Part shown: one piece after another, positions 44,201 through 53,527 of the stretch
How the letters are laid out: each line of letters opens with the position of its first letter
Numbering within the stretch: the first letter of the stretch is position 1
NCBI RefSeq assembly: GCF_030269925.1
Contig: NC_085109.1
Location: forward strand, 4,278,001 to 4,342,000
From: Bombyx mori
Taxonomy: Eukaryota; Arthropoda; Insecta; Lepidoptera; Bombycidae
Direction: 5' to 3'
Length of the DNA stretch: 64,000 nt
Notes under the pieces: model-generated
Database searches by the model: none
Told to the model about the DNA's origin: nothing
Seen by the model: the letters and a program-made list of their open reading frames with translations, nothing else
Position numbers and translations under genes: made by a program

Positions 44201-44529
44201 TTGCCGTTTTAACATAGCCAGTTCGTTTTGAAAAAATCCGGTCCGGTAACATTACTTTTCCTTTCATAATCATTTAATTTTTGGATGAGTGGGTGATTAA
44301 CCCTCTGCACCCTAGGTTTCTAGTGGGGCTGCCACTTTTGAGTGCGAAACCTCACTCCGTTATGTATCGGGTATCCGTTATGTATTGGTATATTGTCAAG
44401 TGGAAGACAATTGCCAGTAAATTTTGAACTCAGTTCCACATGAGACAAAAGTTGTAGCTTGCTTTGAATTGCTGTTAGGGTTATTATTATGCCCATTTAG
44501 ACGCCAAAAAACAACTCTACATGGTGCTG
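41258..44529 (-). mobile_element. Full-length RTE-type LINE
   Basis: The minus-strand element ends in (GAT)n at 41258-41272, the short tandem-repeat tail typical of RTE elements. The 7-mer actgaat occurs directly beside the tail (41251-41257) and again at 44530-44536, fitting a target duplication and giving a length of 3272 bp. The 5-prime leader is about 256 nt, and a single uninterrupted frame fills the rest. Confidence 0.85.
41280..44273 (-). CDS. RTE LINE endonuclease/reverse transcriptase
   Basis: 997 codons without interruption, the usual size for the single ORF of RTE elements. It would nick genomic DNA and copy the element's RNA onto the nick. The N-terminal apurinic-type endonuclease spans residues 26-270, with WNVR around N33, E62 in LQEIRW, GDLNAKIG (D167, N169), QIDHI (D236) and SDH (262-263), so all catalytic signature residues are present. 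The reverse transcriptase core spans about 500-780: GFRPGRST at 604-611, FIDFKAAYD at 636-644 with the first aspartate, LRQGD at 695-699 and YADD at 735-738. The C-terminal part has RLRWAGHVVRM and RGRPKLRWLDGVERD, typical of this group. The start ATG (44273) has A at -3. Because all key residues and the frame survive, this copy may be competent. CFDP2-like host proteins are related to this family, but the tail and target duplication show this is the element itself. Confidence 0.93.
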   Translation of the reverse strand: MIMKGKVMLPDRIFSKRTGYVKTANEFSLCTWNVRTLNRPAAFQVLCQQLTQHRADVTALQEIRWVGQGVVKRADYTAYYSCHPKHHLFGTGFVVGKRLQPLIIDFQPINERMCSIRIKGKFQNYTIINVHAPTEESAPEEKEKWYYDVESVYSKAPKGDVKVIIGDLNAKIGREEVYRPTIGLHSLHETSNDNGTRLIDLASSLNMAIGSTCFPHKNIHKVTWFSADGVTRNQIDHILIDRRHYSNLLDVRSHRGANIDSDHYLVVCKMRARISQYKYTKTVRTRKFDTSKLKRRPGVNSEYIECVGQELDKITDNRNSNVDSDEIWQRLKSAVTTAATKVLGHEEKRKRNGWFDDECQKVTDAKNKAHKLLQQKLTRCRREDYRNLRIKEKQLHKRKKRMFEEQQLKEIANSYSKQESRIFYKQVNSGKKEFKPRTSACRNKDGQLLNDRTEVIKRWAEHFQELLNKPSVATHIDEVEAPLNHQWLEVSQPSLEDTRAASQKLKNNKAPGNDNIQSELLKYAGSQFEEEFHKLVLQIWNSEVMPEEWNTAVICPLHKKGDVLDCQNYRGISLLNTAYKIFANVLFGKLKPFVEPRLGEYQCGFRPGRSTIDQIFSLRQILEKTLEFNADTYHLFIDFKAAYDNISRDFLYQAMHEIGVPPKLISLTRMTLVASQSIVKIQTDLSDPFRTHDGLRQGDALSCLLFNVALDKCIRDSAIETTGNIYYKSAQVLGYADDIDVIGRSALAVESAYLALEASSLEAGLQVNADKTKFLRVSRDLREDTAHKNIGQHTFGSVNEFVYLGSLITNNNNITAEIVKRILSANKCYFGLLKYFCSKILSRNIKILLYKTLLRPILIYGSETWVLSKKDENRLLVFERKILRRIFGAVRENQIWRTRYNHELYDVYKDPNIITTIKIGRLRWAGHVVRMESTRMPRQLLYGKPEGRRSRGRPKLRWLDGVERDLKNIGVKNWKEKALNRAVWRDILDQAKAHPGL

Positions 44530-44689
44530 ACTGAATTTTTAGGCTAATAAAAATGAAAGGATGTTCATTTCAAATAAGTATGTCAAGCTACTGATGCACG
44601 TAAGAAGCCCCAGCCCACCAGTATTAAGTATTTTGTGTCTTAAATAACGGCACTATTCTATTCCAGAACACTGTTCTAATGTTTTTTTG

Positions 44690-45086
44690 TATTGAACTTT
44701 AATGGACAAGAACGACAATATTTACGCAAAATTACTTTTACTAATAGGCTTTTTAAAACCGTAGTCTTTCATTTCAAATTTCGTGTGTTAAAGGTATCAG
44801 TTAGATTATTTAAAATAGTTATAAATTCCGCAGTACTAGCAGAATCTTGGGATTCAGCAATTTCCAAAGTTTTGTCACAAAATTCTAATTCTTTTAAGAC
44901 ATCCCTGCTCAGTAGCTGTGTGGGCAATCTAATGTTCACTATTTGATTTTTATAAAATAACTGCTTATGAGATAATTTATTTGCTAAATGTAAACTGTTT
45001 TCCTCTTGCAAATTGTGTAATTTAATAATGAGTTGCCACTTAATCTGTTTTTCATCAGATGTCTGTAATTTCTTTTTTTGATTCAA
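44690..45086 (-). pseudogene. P-element/THAP9-like transposase fragment
   Basis: A frame of about 105 codons has KWQLIIKLHNLQEENSLHLA, QIVNIRLPTQLLSRDVLKEL and FITILNNLTDTFNTRN, in the order W..I..L...Q...L.LANKL, QLLS.SV...L.FC, ATA.FI..(I)N...D..N(S/T)RN seen in P-element and THAP9-type transposases. After FNTRNLK the frame closes. A neighbouring frame continues with YGFKKPISKSNF, the next conserved block (GFK.PI..SNF), and then a stop. A frameshift and stops make it a relic; the catalytic residues and the THAP domain are not within the fragment. It lies just outside the RTE LINE target site. I am fairly confident of the family but have not aligned it. Confidence 0.6.
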
Positions 45087-45188
45087 AGGTATTTCTCATT
45101 TGTAATTAGTGATCGGAAATCTGAGAGCTGATTTTTATATTACTATGAAAAATGAAACCAAATAAAATATTATTCTTATTATATATAT

Positions 45189-45652
45189 TCTATTATTATT
45201 ATTATTATTATTATTATTTTTATTGCTTAGTAGTTTGGATGAGCTCACAGCCCACCTGGTGTTAAGTGGTTACTGGAGCCCATAGACATCTACAACGTAA
45301 CCCACCACCCACCTTGAGATATAAGTTGTAAGATCTCAGTAAAGTTACAACGGCTGCTCCACCCTTCAAACCGAAACGCATTACTGCTTCACGGCAGAAA
45401 TAGGCAGGGCGGTGGTACCTATCCGCGTGGACTCACAACAGGTCCTAACACCAGTAATTACGCAAATTATAATTTTGCGGGTTTCACTTTTATTACACGA
45501 TGTTATTCCTTCACCGTGGAAGTCAATCGTGAACATTTGTTGAGTACGTATTTCATTAGAAAAATTGGTACCCGCCTGCGGGATTCGAACACCGGTGCAT
45601 CGCTTCAACACGAATGCACCGGACGTCTTATCTTTTAGGCCATGACGACTTC
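45189..45652 (-). mobile_element. Full-length Bm1 SINE with tRNA head
   Basis: The only complete copy. Minus strand: a tRNA-like head with A box TGGCCTAAAAG (45632-45642) and B box GTTCGAATCC (45581-45590), then ggcgggtaccaattttt and ttgcgtaatt, then the body that begins actggtgttaggacc in all other copies. The tail passes into (AAT)n at 45189-45219. Transcription would be by RNA polymerase III from the internal boxes. The other copies lack the first about 205 bp. Confidence 0.9.
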
Positions 45653-45689
45653 TAAGTGCTCCGTTCGCTGCTTCGCTTCGAATAGTTCC

Positions 45690-45912
45690 GATTACTAACT
45701 GTTTCGTGTCAACGTTCTCTGCAACGCTTTTATAGTCGATACGACATCCTTAGATTTATCGAGAACATTCTGGGTAAGTCGAGTAGCTTCAATGTGTGTT
45801 TCTGCTATCTGACAATAGATGGCGTTGTACTTCTTGATTTTACTAGTACCTTCGATATTCGTTTTTGATATTCGGCGATAGGTAGCGCTGCTCTTACCGA
45901 CGTAACGATATT
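45690..45912 (+). repeat. Dispersed repeat Z, copy 2
   Basis: caacgcttttatagtcgata, ctgacaatagatggcgttgt and ctcttaccgacgtaacgata as in copy 1. The TRIM inserted about 36 bp downstream of its end. Confidence 0.65.
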
Positions 45913-45948
45913 ATATAAAAAGTCATTAGGGCTCTTAAAATATTATAG

Positions 45949-46810
45949 TGTGGCGGGTAGCCATCATACAACGCAAGATAATTGACAGATGCCTGAATCT
46001 CGCTTACGACATTTTCAAGATAAGCTTGCATATATACAAGTTCCGAACAACAACATTAGGACCGTCGGTCTACCGAGCAATATCACCCGCTCGGTGGAAG
46101 ATCTTCCTTTCGTCGTATATATTCCCAAACTGGTGACCTGCGACGTGATGTGAACACGCAACCTTCTGGTTCATCATCAGCGCATCAAGAACTTCAGCTA
46201 CCACAATTCTCGCATTCTCGCAGATAAAAAGCAAGTCATCGACAGTCGTCCCACAGAAAGCCAGCATCGCAGCCTCAACAGGACCATCGCAGCCGACTCA
46301 CCACGCTTCCTGGTCCCACGGCACGCAACTTCACTGCCTCATCACGCCGCTACAGTTCATCGCAGCCCACGACCGGATCATCAACGCTTGGGGTCACACA
46401 TCTCCGGCGTGGCAGCTCTGCACACATGGACTACTGGCGACACGCACGCAGCATTCAAGCTCAGTCTCGACTCACCGCAGACTTCGAGCAGCACTGGCGA
46501 CAATCACGCAGCATTCAAGCTCAGTTTCGACTCACCGCAAACTTCGAGCAGCACTGGCACTTGCAAGCTAATCTCAGCACGGACAACGATAACTAAAATG
46601 ACACGACCTCCGGTCTTGGAGGGGAGTGATGTGGCGGGTAGCCATCATACAACGCAAGATAATTGACAGATGCCTGAATCTCGCTTACGACATTTTCAAG
46701 ATAAGCTTGCATATATACAAGTTCCGAACAACAACATTAGGACCGTCGGTCTACCGAGCAATATCACCCGCTCGGTGGAAGATCTTCCTTTCGTCGTATA
46801 TATTCCCAAA
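45949..46810 (+). mobile_element. Miniature LTR element (TRIM)
   Basis: Two 181-bp direct repeats (45949-46129, 46630-46810), identical by eye, start TGTGGCGGGTAGCC and end TTCCCAAA. The 4-bp target duplication ATAG flanks the whole element (45945-45948, 46811-46814). One base after the left LTR, TGGTGACCTGCGACG (46131) fits a tRNA primer-binding site, and GGAGGGGAGTGA (46618-46629) just before the right LTR fits a polypurine tract. The interior is only 500 bp, with no gag or pol, and includes two tandem 60-bp units (46433-46552). It must be mobilised by a related autonomous LTR element. Identical LTRs imply a very recent insertion. Confidence 0.9.
46433..46558. repeat. 60-bp tandem repeat inside TRIM
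   Basis: Two units beginning actggcgaca at 46433 and 46493, differing at a few positions, with a third start at 46553. The length keeps reading frame (20 codons), but I see no reason to call a protein. Confidence 0.85.
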
Positions 46811-46814
46811 ATAG

Positions 46815-47199
46815 ATTAATTGTTCTGCCTATTTTTGTGGTAATGTACAAGTGGAAAGTGTACTTTAAGTATCTGTAGCCCAAAATGCCCGTGTCAAGTA
46901 ATTCAATTATACCGTGGTTGCAGCTAAGCCAGGTACAGATGAAAATTATGAACAATTTCTAAATTACGGCGGCTCGTGAAATCGAATTTTAGAATGCTTA
47001 GGACAGGTATCGTCCGAAGCGCTTCTGGACATTTTGCCGCAATCATAAATATTGAAAGCCAACATTAGTGAAACAACATTATTTTCACTAATGGTTGAAC
47101 TCTTCTAGTTATTTTCTATCTAAAACACAATTTATTCAATTTTAAATAACGACCCACGTGCAACGAGGGCAGGTTAGGGTTTTTCCTATGGTTGAAAAA
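46815..47199. other. Intergenic, no gene seen
   Basis: AT-rich; nothing recognised. Confidence 0.4.
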
Positions 47200-47540
47200 C
47201 CTTAATTCGGACCCTCCCCATTTATTATCCGTGCATTTAGGCAAGCACCGGTTACCATTCTCGTCGAGACCATCGTATTCGACGGAAGGGTTCGGCGAGT
47301 AAATTAACTCACAGACAGGGCCCACTGAGTTTCTCGCGGGATTGCGATTCCCATCCGGTGGAAGCCGGATCTTCTCAGTGGATCGCGATTCCGATCCCGT
47401 AGTAGATTCTGCGAAGCACTGCCCTTCCTAGGGCTAGTGTTAGCAAATTGGCTGAGCCCCGTGAGCTCGCCTACACATTCAGTGAAGTTATATATTATAA
47501 ACCCCGCGAGACTACTAGCATAGGTAGGCTAAAAAAAGTG
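47200..47540 (-). repeat. Family B repeat, long copy with internal duplication
   Basis: Runs from gaccctccccatttattatc-type distal sequence through cccactgagtttctcgcggg to gcataggtaggctaaaaaaa. The core is partly duplicated: gattgcgattcccatccggt and gatcgcgattccgatcccgt. Confidence 0.6.
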
Positions 47541-47814
47541 TGGTTGTCAGACTCGCAATTACGAGACCAAACGTCTAGTTGATCCGAATATCATGTATTT
47601 TTGGTAAACAATAGGAATCAAACGCACTTAACGGATAAGGTGATCGTGATTTACGTGATATGCTCTCGTGTTATCTGAGAATGTGTGTACATGACGTGAA
47701 GGTTCGACACGAGTGCTTACGATTTCGTACCCGTTATAAATCAATTTTTTTTTGGGGGAATGTGTAGTATTTGTGTTTAAGATACTAGTTTGTTTATCGA
47801 TCTGAGTAGTGATT

Positions 47815-47957
47815 CCGACCCAGTGGTAGATTAAGCGAAGCACTGCTCTTGTTGAGGTTAGTGTTAGCAAGTCCTCCCAGGCTAAGCGACGTGAGCTCAC
47901 CTACCAGACCGTGCGTAAGGGCAATAACCTCGAGGCTACCAGCGTTTAGGTAGGAAC
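47815..47957 (-). repeat. Family B repeat, partial
   Basis: ccgacccagtggtagattaa to cgaggctaccagcgtttagg; ends at the 19-bp direct repeat described next. Confidence 0.6.
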
Positions 47958-48186
47958 TTAATAGAATTTATAAAAATACTACGGGACGCATGTTTACCAC
48001 TTCAAAGTCTGGCACGTACTAATTGGGGGTGCAAATGATGCAATAGATGCGCGGGCGCGGGTAGCGCGAGGTGGGTCGTCACGGCACGGACCTGAGTCAC
48101 AATCCCTTTGGCTACTGTTGCCCTGCGAAACGGAACGCTGCGTTACAATTATAAGAACAAGAATTTGAGGAACTTAATAGAATTTA
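47952..48186. repeat. 197-bp segment between 19-bp direct repeats
   Basis: aggaacttaatagaattta occurs at 47952-47970 and 48168-48186. The segment between is GC-rich (gcgcgggcgcgggtagcgcg) and unlike its flanks, as if inserted with a target duplication. No poly-A or Pol III boxes are evident. Confidence 0.6.
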
Positions 48187-48415
48187 TTGAATAGTCTAAA
48201 TGCGCGCCTGTTTCACCGACGCATTCTCGAACATTCCCGAATTAATTGTGTCACTGCCGGCAACGGTGCCGATGCATCTATCTTCGTAAGATTACCTACG
48301 TGCTCCGACGAACTAGCTTCTCACTTTGAGCTAGTAAATTAACTTGGAAATTACTTAACTTTGTACTCTGAGGGTGTTCTGTGGGTTGTCATAGGAAGCA
48401 GAAAATTCGCGTACC

Positions 48416-48610
48416 TTAACACGCTTTTGTTAACTTGCTATGTATGTATGTTTGTACATAATAAGATGTAATGGAAAATTTGAACGTCATTAACACCAAC
48501 TTCAAGAGGTCCGGATAACTTGAAAATTTTCACACGCATCAAGTACCGATGACAATACAATAATTATACAGCTTCGCTCTAATATCCTGACTAATATCAA
48601 CACGATAAAA
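48416..48610 (+). mobile_element. Diverged foldback MITE relative
   Basis: aacacgcttttgttaacttg, gtaatggaaaatttgaacgt and ggtccggataacttgaaa parallel the words of 26837-27060 at low identity. Confidence 0.45.
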
Positions 48611-48698
48611 AAAATTATGAAATTCATTGTAAGTTCGGTTTGCTTTCTAAGATTGTTTTCGAGTTCTTAGCCTACGTACATATGTTATAAAAAAAAAA

Positions 48699-48935
48699 AT
48701 TATTGCTTAGATGGGTGGACGAGCTCACAGCCCACTTGATGTTAAGTGGTTACCGGAGCCCATAGACCTCTATAATGTAAATGCCACCGCCCACTTTGAG
48801 ATAAGTTCTCAGGTCTAATTGATTTATATCGGCTGCCCCATCCTTCGAACCGAAACGCATTACTGTTTCACGGCAGAAATAGGCGGGGTGGTGGTACCTA
48901 CCCGTGCGGACTCACAAGAGGTCCTACCACCAGTA
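48699..48935 (-). mobile_element. Bm1 SINE, short form
   Basis: ttgcttagatgggtggacga through cctaccaccagt. The tail side is aaaaaaaaaa rather than the expected T-run, so the tail was altered. Confidence 0.8.
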
Positions 48936-49659
48936 AAAATTTAAAAAAGTTTAATTGATGTACCGCCTCTACACTCATTTACAAAATTTGCTGAATACAT
49001 TTCGTTTCTTCAAATAAAATGTAAGAGAACTTAGTGTTTATGGGTGGAGGAAGGTGTTAAATTCTTTCTTCCGAGACGTATTCTAGATCTGTCGCGGCTT
49101 CGGCTTTCAGTAAAATTTTGTTTTAGTATGTCGTTTAAGTTTTACGACCTCTCTCCTCTCTGCGTTTGCAACTTTGTATTTCCCATGCGACGCGAGTCTT
49201 AGGGCTGATATACACAAGGCGCTTTAAACACGAGCCGCAAGTCATCGGACGCGATTAAGTAATGTGAGAGCGCTTCATGAAATTTGTCATGAAATTTTCA
49301 TATACTTTTGTATCCTGAAAGCCACCGCCGACCCTACGAGAAAAGATTTAAGGCTCCATTGCGTGCTTTTTGAACACATCCTTGTTTGTAGTTGTTTATT
49401 TAATACATAATTGTTCTTTTACTGTCGTGGCGTGCAACCTCTTTGACCGGACATATACACGACCTACAATGACTAGACCTGAACTAAGACGGAGACTTGA
49501 CATTGTGAGGGTGTCACTTTTGGAGACTGGACAAGACAAATGAAAGAATACGACCGTTCAACTGAACGAAACGACAGGAAAAAAGGGAAAAAGATAAGGT
49601 ATTATGAATTTAATACATAATAGACGACACATCAACGAACCCACCGTTCAGTCACCCTA
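48936..49659. other. Intergenic, no gene seen
   Basis: No supported gene. Confidence 0.4.
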
Positions 49660-49940
49660 CTTAATGAAGCGGATTGTCATCGTTCTCATCGATTCCGTCG
49701 CTTGCGACGAAAGGCTCTACGAGGAAATTAACCCACAGACACAGCCCACTGAGTTTCTCGCCGGATCTTTTCAGTGGGTCGCGTTTCCGATCCGGTAGTA
49801 GATTCTGCGAAGCACGGCTCTTGCTAGGGTTCGTGTTAGCAACGTCATCAGGTTTGAGCCCCATGAGCTTACCTACTAGTTAAGGTTACGTAGAAATAAC
49901 CTCTCAAAGCTATCAGCTTAGGTAGGAAGGAAAAAAAAAA
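49660..49940 (-). repeat. Family B repeat, near-complete
   Basis: cgattccgtcgcttgcgacg, cccactgagtttctcgccgg, gatccggtagtagattctgc, cctctcaaagctatcagctt, then a purine-rich A-tail. Good reference copy for the family. Confidence 0.75.
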
Positions 49941-50246
49941 AGAAAAAAAGAAGCGGATATATAACAGTTGTTCATTTAACAACGATTGTATATTTTAATT
50001 ATTCTGACCACTAGAATACATATTTTCTCCTGTTTCCGCGAGTCGTAGACATAATTAAAACTAATTTTACAGTTCAATTTCGTCTTTATTATATATTGTT
50101 AGACGCTGGGGCTTGGGATAAATAAATCTTCCATTGAAGCACAAATTAAAACTTTATTAAATACTTAGAACACATAAGTAACACTTTAAAATTAATAATT
50201 CACTTCTTACGCTTCGCTTCAGGTGATTCGCTATTTTGCTTCGAAA

Positions 50247-50294
50247 CTAAGGCAGTTAGTAATTGGATCTACATCCAATTACTAACTGCCTTAG
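50247..50294. repeat. Perfect 21-bp hairpin
   Basis: taaggcagttagtaattgga and its exact inverse, plus one more paired base outside, are separated by tctaca. In the repeat Z copy at 45690 the related attactaactg word occurs once, so the arm was duplicated in inverse orientation here. Confidence 0.85.
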
Positions 50295-50525
50295 TGTCAT
50301 AGAGTAAGATTATATATGCTTAGTGTCATCTATGCAATGCTTTTATAGTCGATACGACATCTCTACAATAATAATTATCGAAAACATTCCCGGCAAGACC
50401 AGTCGTTTCGAGGTGTGTTTCCGCTATTTGATACTAGATGGCGTTACACTTCTCAAGCGTTCTCGATATTACTAGTTCTTTTGATATTCGTCGTGATGTT
50501 CGTTTGATATTCGGGATATTTTTAT
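50295..50525 (+). repeat. Dispersed repeat Z, copy 3
   Basis: gcaatgcttttatagtcgat, tactagatggcgttacactt and gatattcgtcgtgatgttcg. Confidence 0.6.
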
Positions 50526-51190
50526 TGTGTCTAACTTTTATTTTGACTAAGAATGGTTTACAGGTGAGTTTTAATGGTCACCGATGGTCTTGCAATTTGT
50601 TTTTTTAAGTAAATGAATTACCATAAATATAACTTATATGTATTTTCTTTGGAGAATATTTAAATAACTACGACAATTGGTAGTTTTTGTCGATTAGACC
50701 GTTACTTGTCGACATTTCATTAATGTGCTACTAACTACCGTTGAATTATGTATAAAATTTATAAATTACTCGTATTAGTTGGCATTTTCGTTTTCTTACA
50801 AACAAAAAATTTACTTTTTTTCGAAGTCTGGCAGATTGACTTGTATTTTCATTTTCACGATAAAAAGATAAGTATTTTACGATCGGTAGGTACCCGAAGA
50901 AATTGCTCCTGTTTAAACGAGGCTTTAGTTTATGTGTTAGTTGGAAGGGAAACGCTACTCTGTTCGTCGGTAAGAGTTTGAAATTGGATCTATTGGTGCG
51001 ATTATTTGTTACGAACTTAGATCTCAACTAACGGATCAGCCATCCTAAAACTTTCAATTTGATTTAAGCTTCATGTTTTGAACGTATTTGAATATGTACT
51101 CTTTTTGAAAAAAATTGATGATGATTGATGAATGAACGTTTTTGAAAACAATCGTAAAATAATTTTATAGGTATTGTTTGATCGGCAATG
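50526..51190. other. Intergenic, no gene seen
   Basis: AT-rich; overlapping open frames on both strands at 50746-51027 look random. Confidence 0.4.
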
Positions 51191-51194
51191 GAAT

Positions 51195-51282
51195 ATTAAC
51201 AACGGCCAATTTTTTTTAATACGCTTTTGTTACAATATAATAAAATAAATAAAAGCGTATTAAAAAAGATGGCCGTTAATAT
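51195..51282. repeat. Nested hairpin, foldback deletion derivative
   Basis: Outer arms attaacaacggcca and tggccgttaat and inner arms ttttttaatacgctttt and its inverse surround about 22 bp. The inner arm is the terminal word of the foldback MITE, so this looks like its two ends with the middle lost. Confidence 0.7.
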
Positions 51283-51344
51283 TTCTATTCTTAATTATTG
51301 CGAATGACTAAGATCTTGTTTGCTGCATTTGCGAATCAGCTGCC

Positions 51345-51480
51345 CTTGACCTGTTAGGTCTTCTTCGGAGGCGCTCGGGCGGCTGTTAGCTAATTCCACC
51401 CCTCCTGGCTGAGCTTTTTCTTGCCCACCTGTCTTGGTAAAACTTGAAAGGCCTTCGAGCCACCAGTAATCCTTTTCCCT
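51345..51480 (-). repeat. Family B variant head
   Basis: Inverse of the 62640-62770 head: aggcgctcgggcggctgtta, cacccctcctggctgagctt and aaggccttcgagccaccagt. Confidence 0.65.
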
Positions 51481-52510
51481 TCAAAATGTTGTTGAAGCAT
51501 CCATTATTATCGCCAGGTCATCGTTAGCTCGTCTTGTCATATAGAGGAATTAAAACATACACCTACCCTAGTAAAGGCTCAAATCAGACAGGTACACTAT
51601 TTTTCTAAGTAAATAAATATGTACATGTATTATATTGCATAGCGAAATACATTGCGCGCTATTCATGTTGTGATGTGTATGGGTTTCATTAATCATCTGA
51701 CATCAGCTGGATCAGGAGCTTTTTTTTTTTGCTTACAATAACTACCAAATAACTCTCAATATAATATGAGTCTATAAGTACAGTTAGGTACTGCTGTGTA
51801 AAGTAATTGAAACAAATATGACTTGTTTTATTTTGTCATCGAATTTCTGTTTTCTTCTATTTTCCTCAAGAGCAAATAATATCAGCATTGATGTAACTAA
51901 AAAATAAAATGTCTATATTTGTGGTTTTAATATAGAATTTATTTTAAACATATTTCAACTTAGATTTTATAGCGACAGCTAGCGCCATCTCTGTAATCAC
52001 AGCGTAATTGATAGTTCGACACGCTTATGCTAGATGGCGCGGTTCAAGTTTAATCAATAAAGCTGTATTCAGTTACTAACAAGAAACCTACAATTAGAAC
52101 AACCAAAACATACAATCTATTCGAGCGAAATATGTTTTAATAAGCCTTTCGAAATTATTTTTGGTATATAAATTCGTAGACGAACCCTATGGCATGACCT
52201 TTGACTTTCAAAGTTCTATAAAATGTTTATGTTCGAAGAGTAATTAATTAGTCGACAATGTGTCTCGCAAACAGATGAATAAACAAAGAATTGTGATAAA
52301 AATTAACCGATCTTTATTTTTGTTTCGACTTTACCAAGTTTTCTTCATAAATTAGTATCAAGATGACATTTGTGGTGTAAATTTATTTTGTTTCTTATAA
52401 GATTTGTTTATTTATTATTTGGGTATAAATTAGTTAAGATAATATTTAATTTTAGTCTTTTCATTAAATTTTTTAAGATTATTGATAAATTTGCGTGACG
52501 AGAGCAATAA
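51481..52510. other. Intergenic, no gene seen
   Basis: Contains a facing pair of the word agcgccatct (51981) and agatggcgc (52033). No gene. Confidence 0.4.
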
Positions 52511-52678
52511 ATAACGTTCCAAGAAGGTTATTTTCTGGTGAACATTCTAAGCCCTTTGCAGGTAGATAAGGAGGGGACTCTCAACAAAGAGGTCCTAGAT
52601 GTTAACCCAGGGGTGTTAGAGGCATTGCTTGCAGGAAGACACTGGGTGAACAGGGAGTTGAAACGCCATATAAATTAA
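52511..52678 (+). pseudogene. Possible coding remnant, unidentified
   Basis: Fifty-five open codons end in TAA after EALLAGRHWVNRELKRHI; upstream is LSPLQVDKEGTLNKEVLDVN. The composition looks protein-like, with balanced charges and few rare residues, unlike random AT-rich frames. I do not recognise the family; a LINE C-terminus or an exon are both possible. Confidence 0.25.
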
Positions 52679-53527
52679 TCAATGAATGAAGGAATAAAAG
52701 TGTAATTCAGAATTCTGTAGTTATTCAGATCAAGACTTCCTGGAACATCCTGAGGCGCTAAAAATCAGCGCACATCCATGAATATTTATCTTGTTAAAAA
52801 ACTTTTCAGGAATTTCACGTGGCGTTGCCTAAAAACGGTTCGTTGCCGCGAAAACAGATTTATTGGATTTGTACGAAATCATGTTAATTCAGTTTTCTTA
52901 GGGTTTTTCGTCCAGAAATACATCGTCTCGCCGAGTTTACAGTGGAATTAGCCTTTCATTTTCTGAGATTACAGAATCGCTATTTTCGCGTGATTATTTA
53001 TTTACTAAAAAAATATTGATAAACAATACAGCGGTCCTTTTTAACATCATACCACCCGCCACCGGCATACATTTCATTCTTGCTACCAGGGATTACAAGA
53101 CGCATTGAAACCTGCCGGAATATGGTTGCGAGCACATGAGATCCCATCATTGATAACAGAAGGTTGCTTTACTTTAAAATAATTACCCGAAATCGCGGCT
53201 CTAATCTAAGGTTGAAAGTGAATAAAGTTAAAGCTAAAATTACTGATATGATAAGACGCCTCGTCTACCCGTACCGGGTGATGCGAATAAGCCGATGTTC
53301 AAATCCCGGCGGGCAGGTACCAATCACGTCTTTAGGGCTGCCTTCCACGATTAATGAATGAATAGTATCGTGGAATAAAAATGAAAACCGAAAAATTTAT
53401 AAATTTGCGTAATTGTTGCAATCATGTATGGGTGGTACCACGATCCTGATCATAAATGGTCAGAATTAAAGGAACTAAAGGTCGCGAAGCAGTCATGTAT
53501 TCCGGTTTGGTGGATAGTTTTTTTTTT
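52679..53527. other. Intergenic, no gene seen
   Basis: No supported gene. Confidence 0.4.

Noticed and set aside
45558..45652. tRNA gene
   Set aside because: A and B boxes are good, but it continues into the Bm1 body and lacks a matching acceptor stem; it is the SINE head.
45948..46136. Duplicated 62-codon frame at 45948 and 46626
   Set aside because: These are the two LTRs of the TRIM; the frame repeats because the LTRs are identical, and it has no domain.
46388..46666. 92-codon frame with 20-residue repeats inside the TRIM
   Set aside because: The 60-bp tandem repeat keeps frame by length; no gag-like motif and no good start context.
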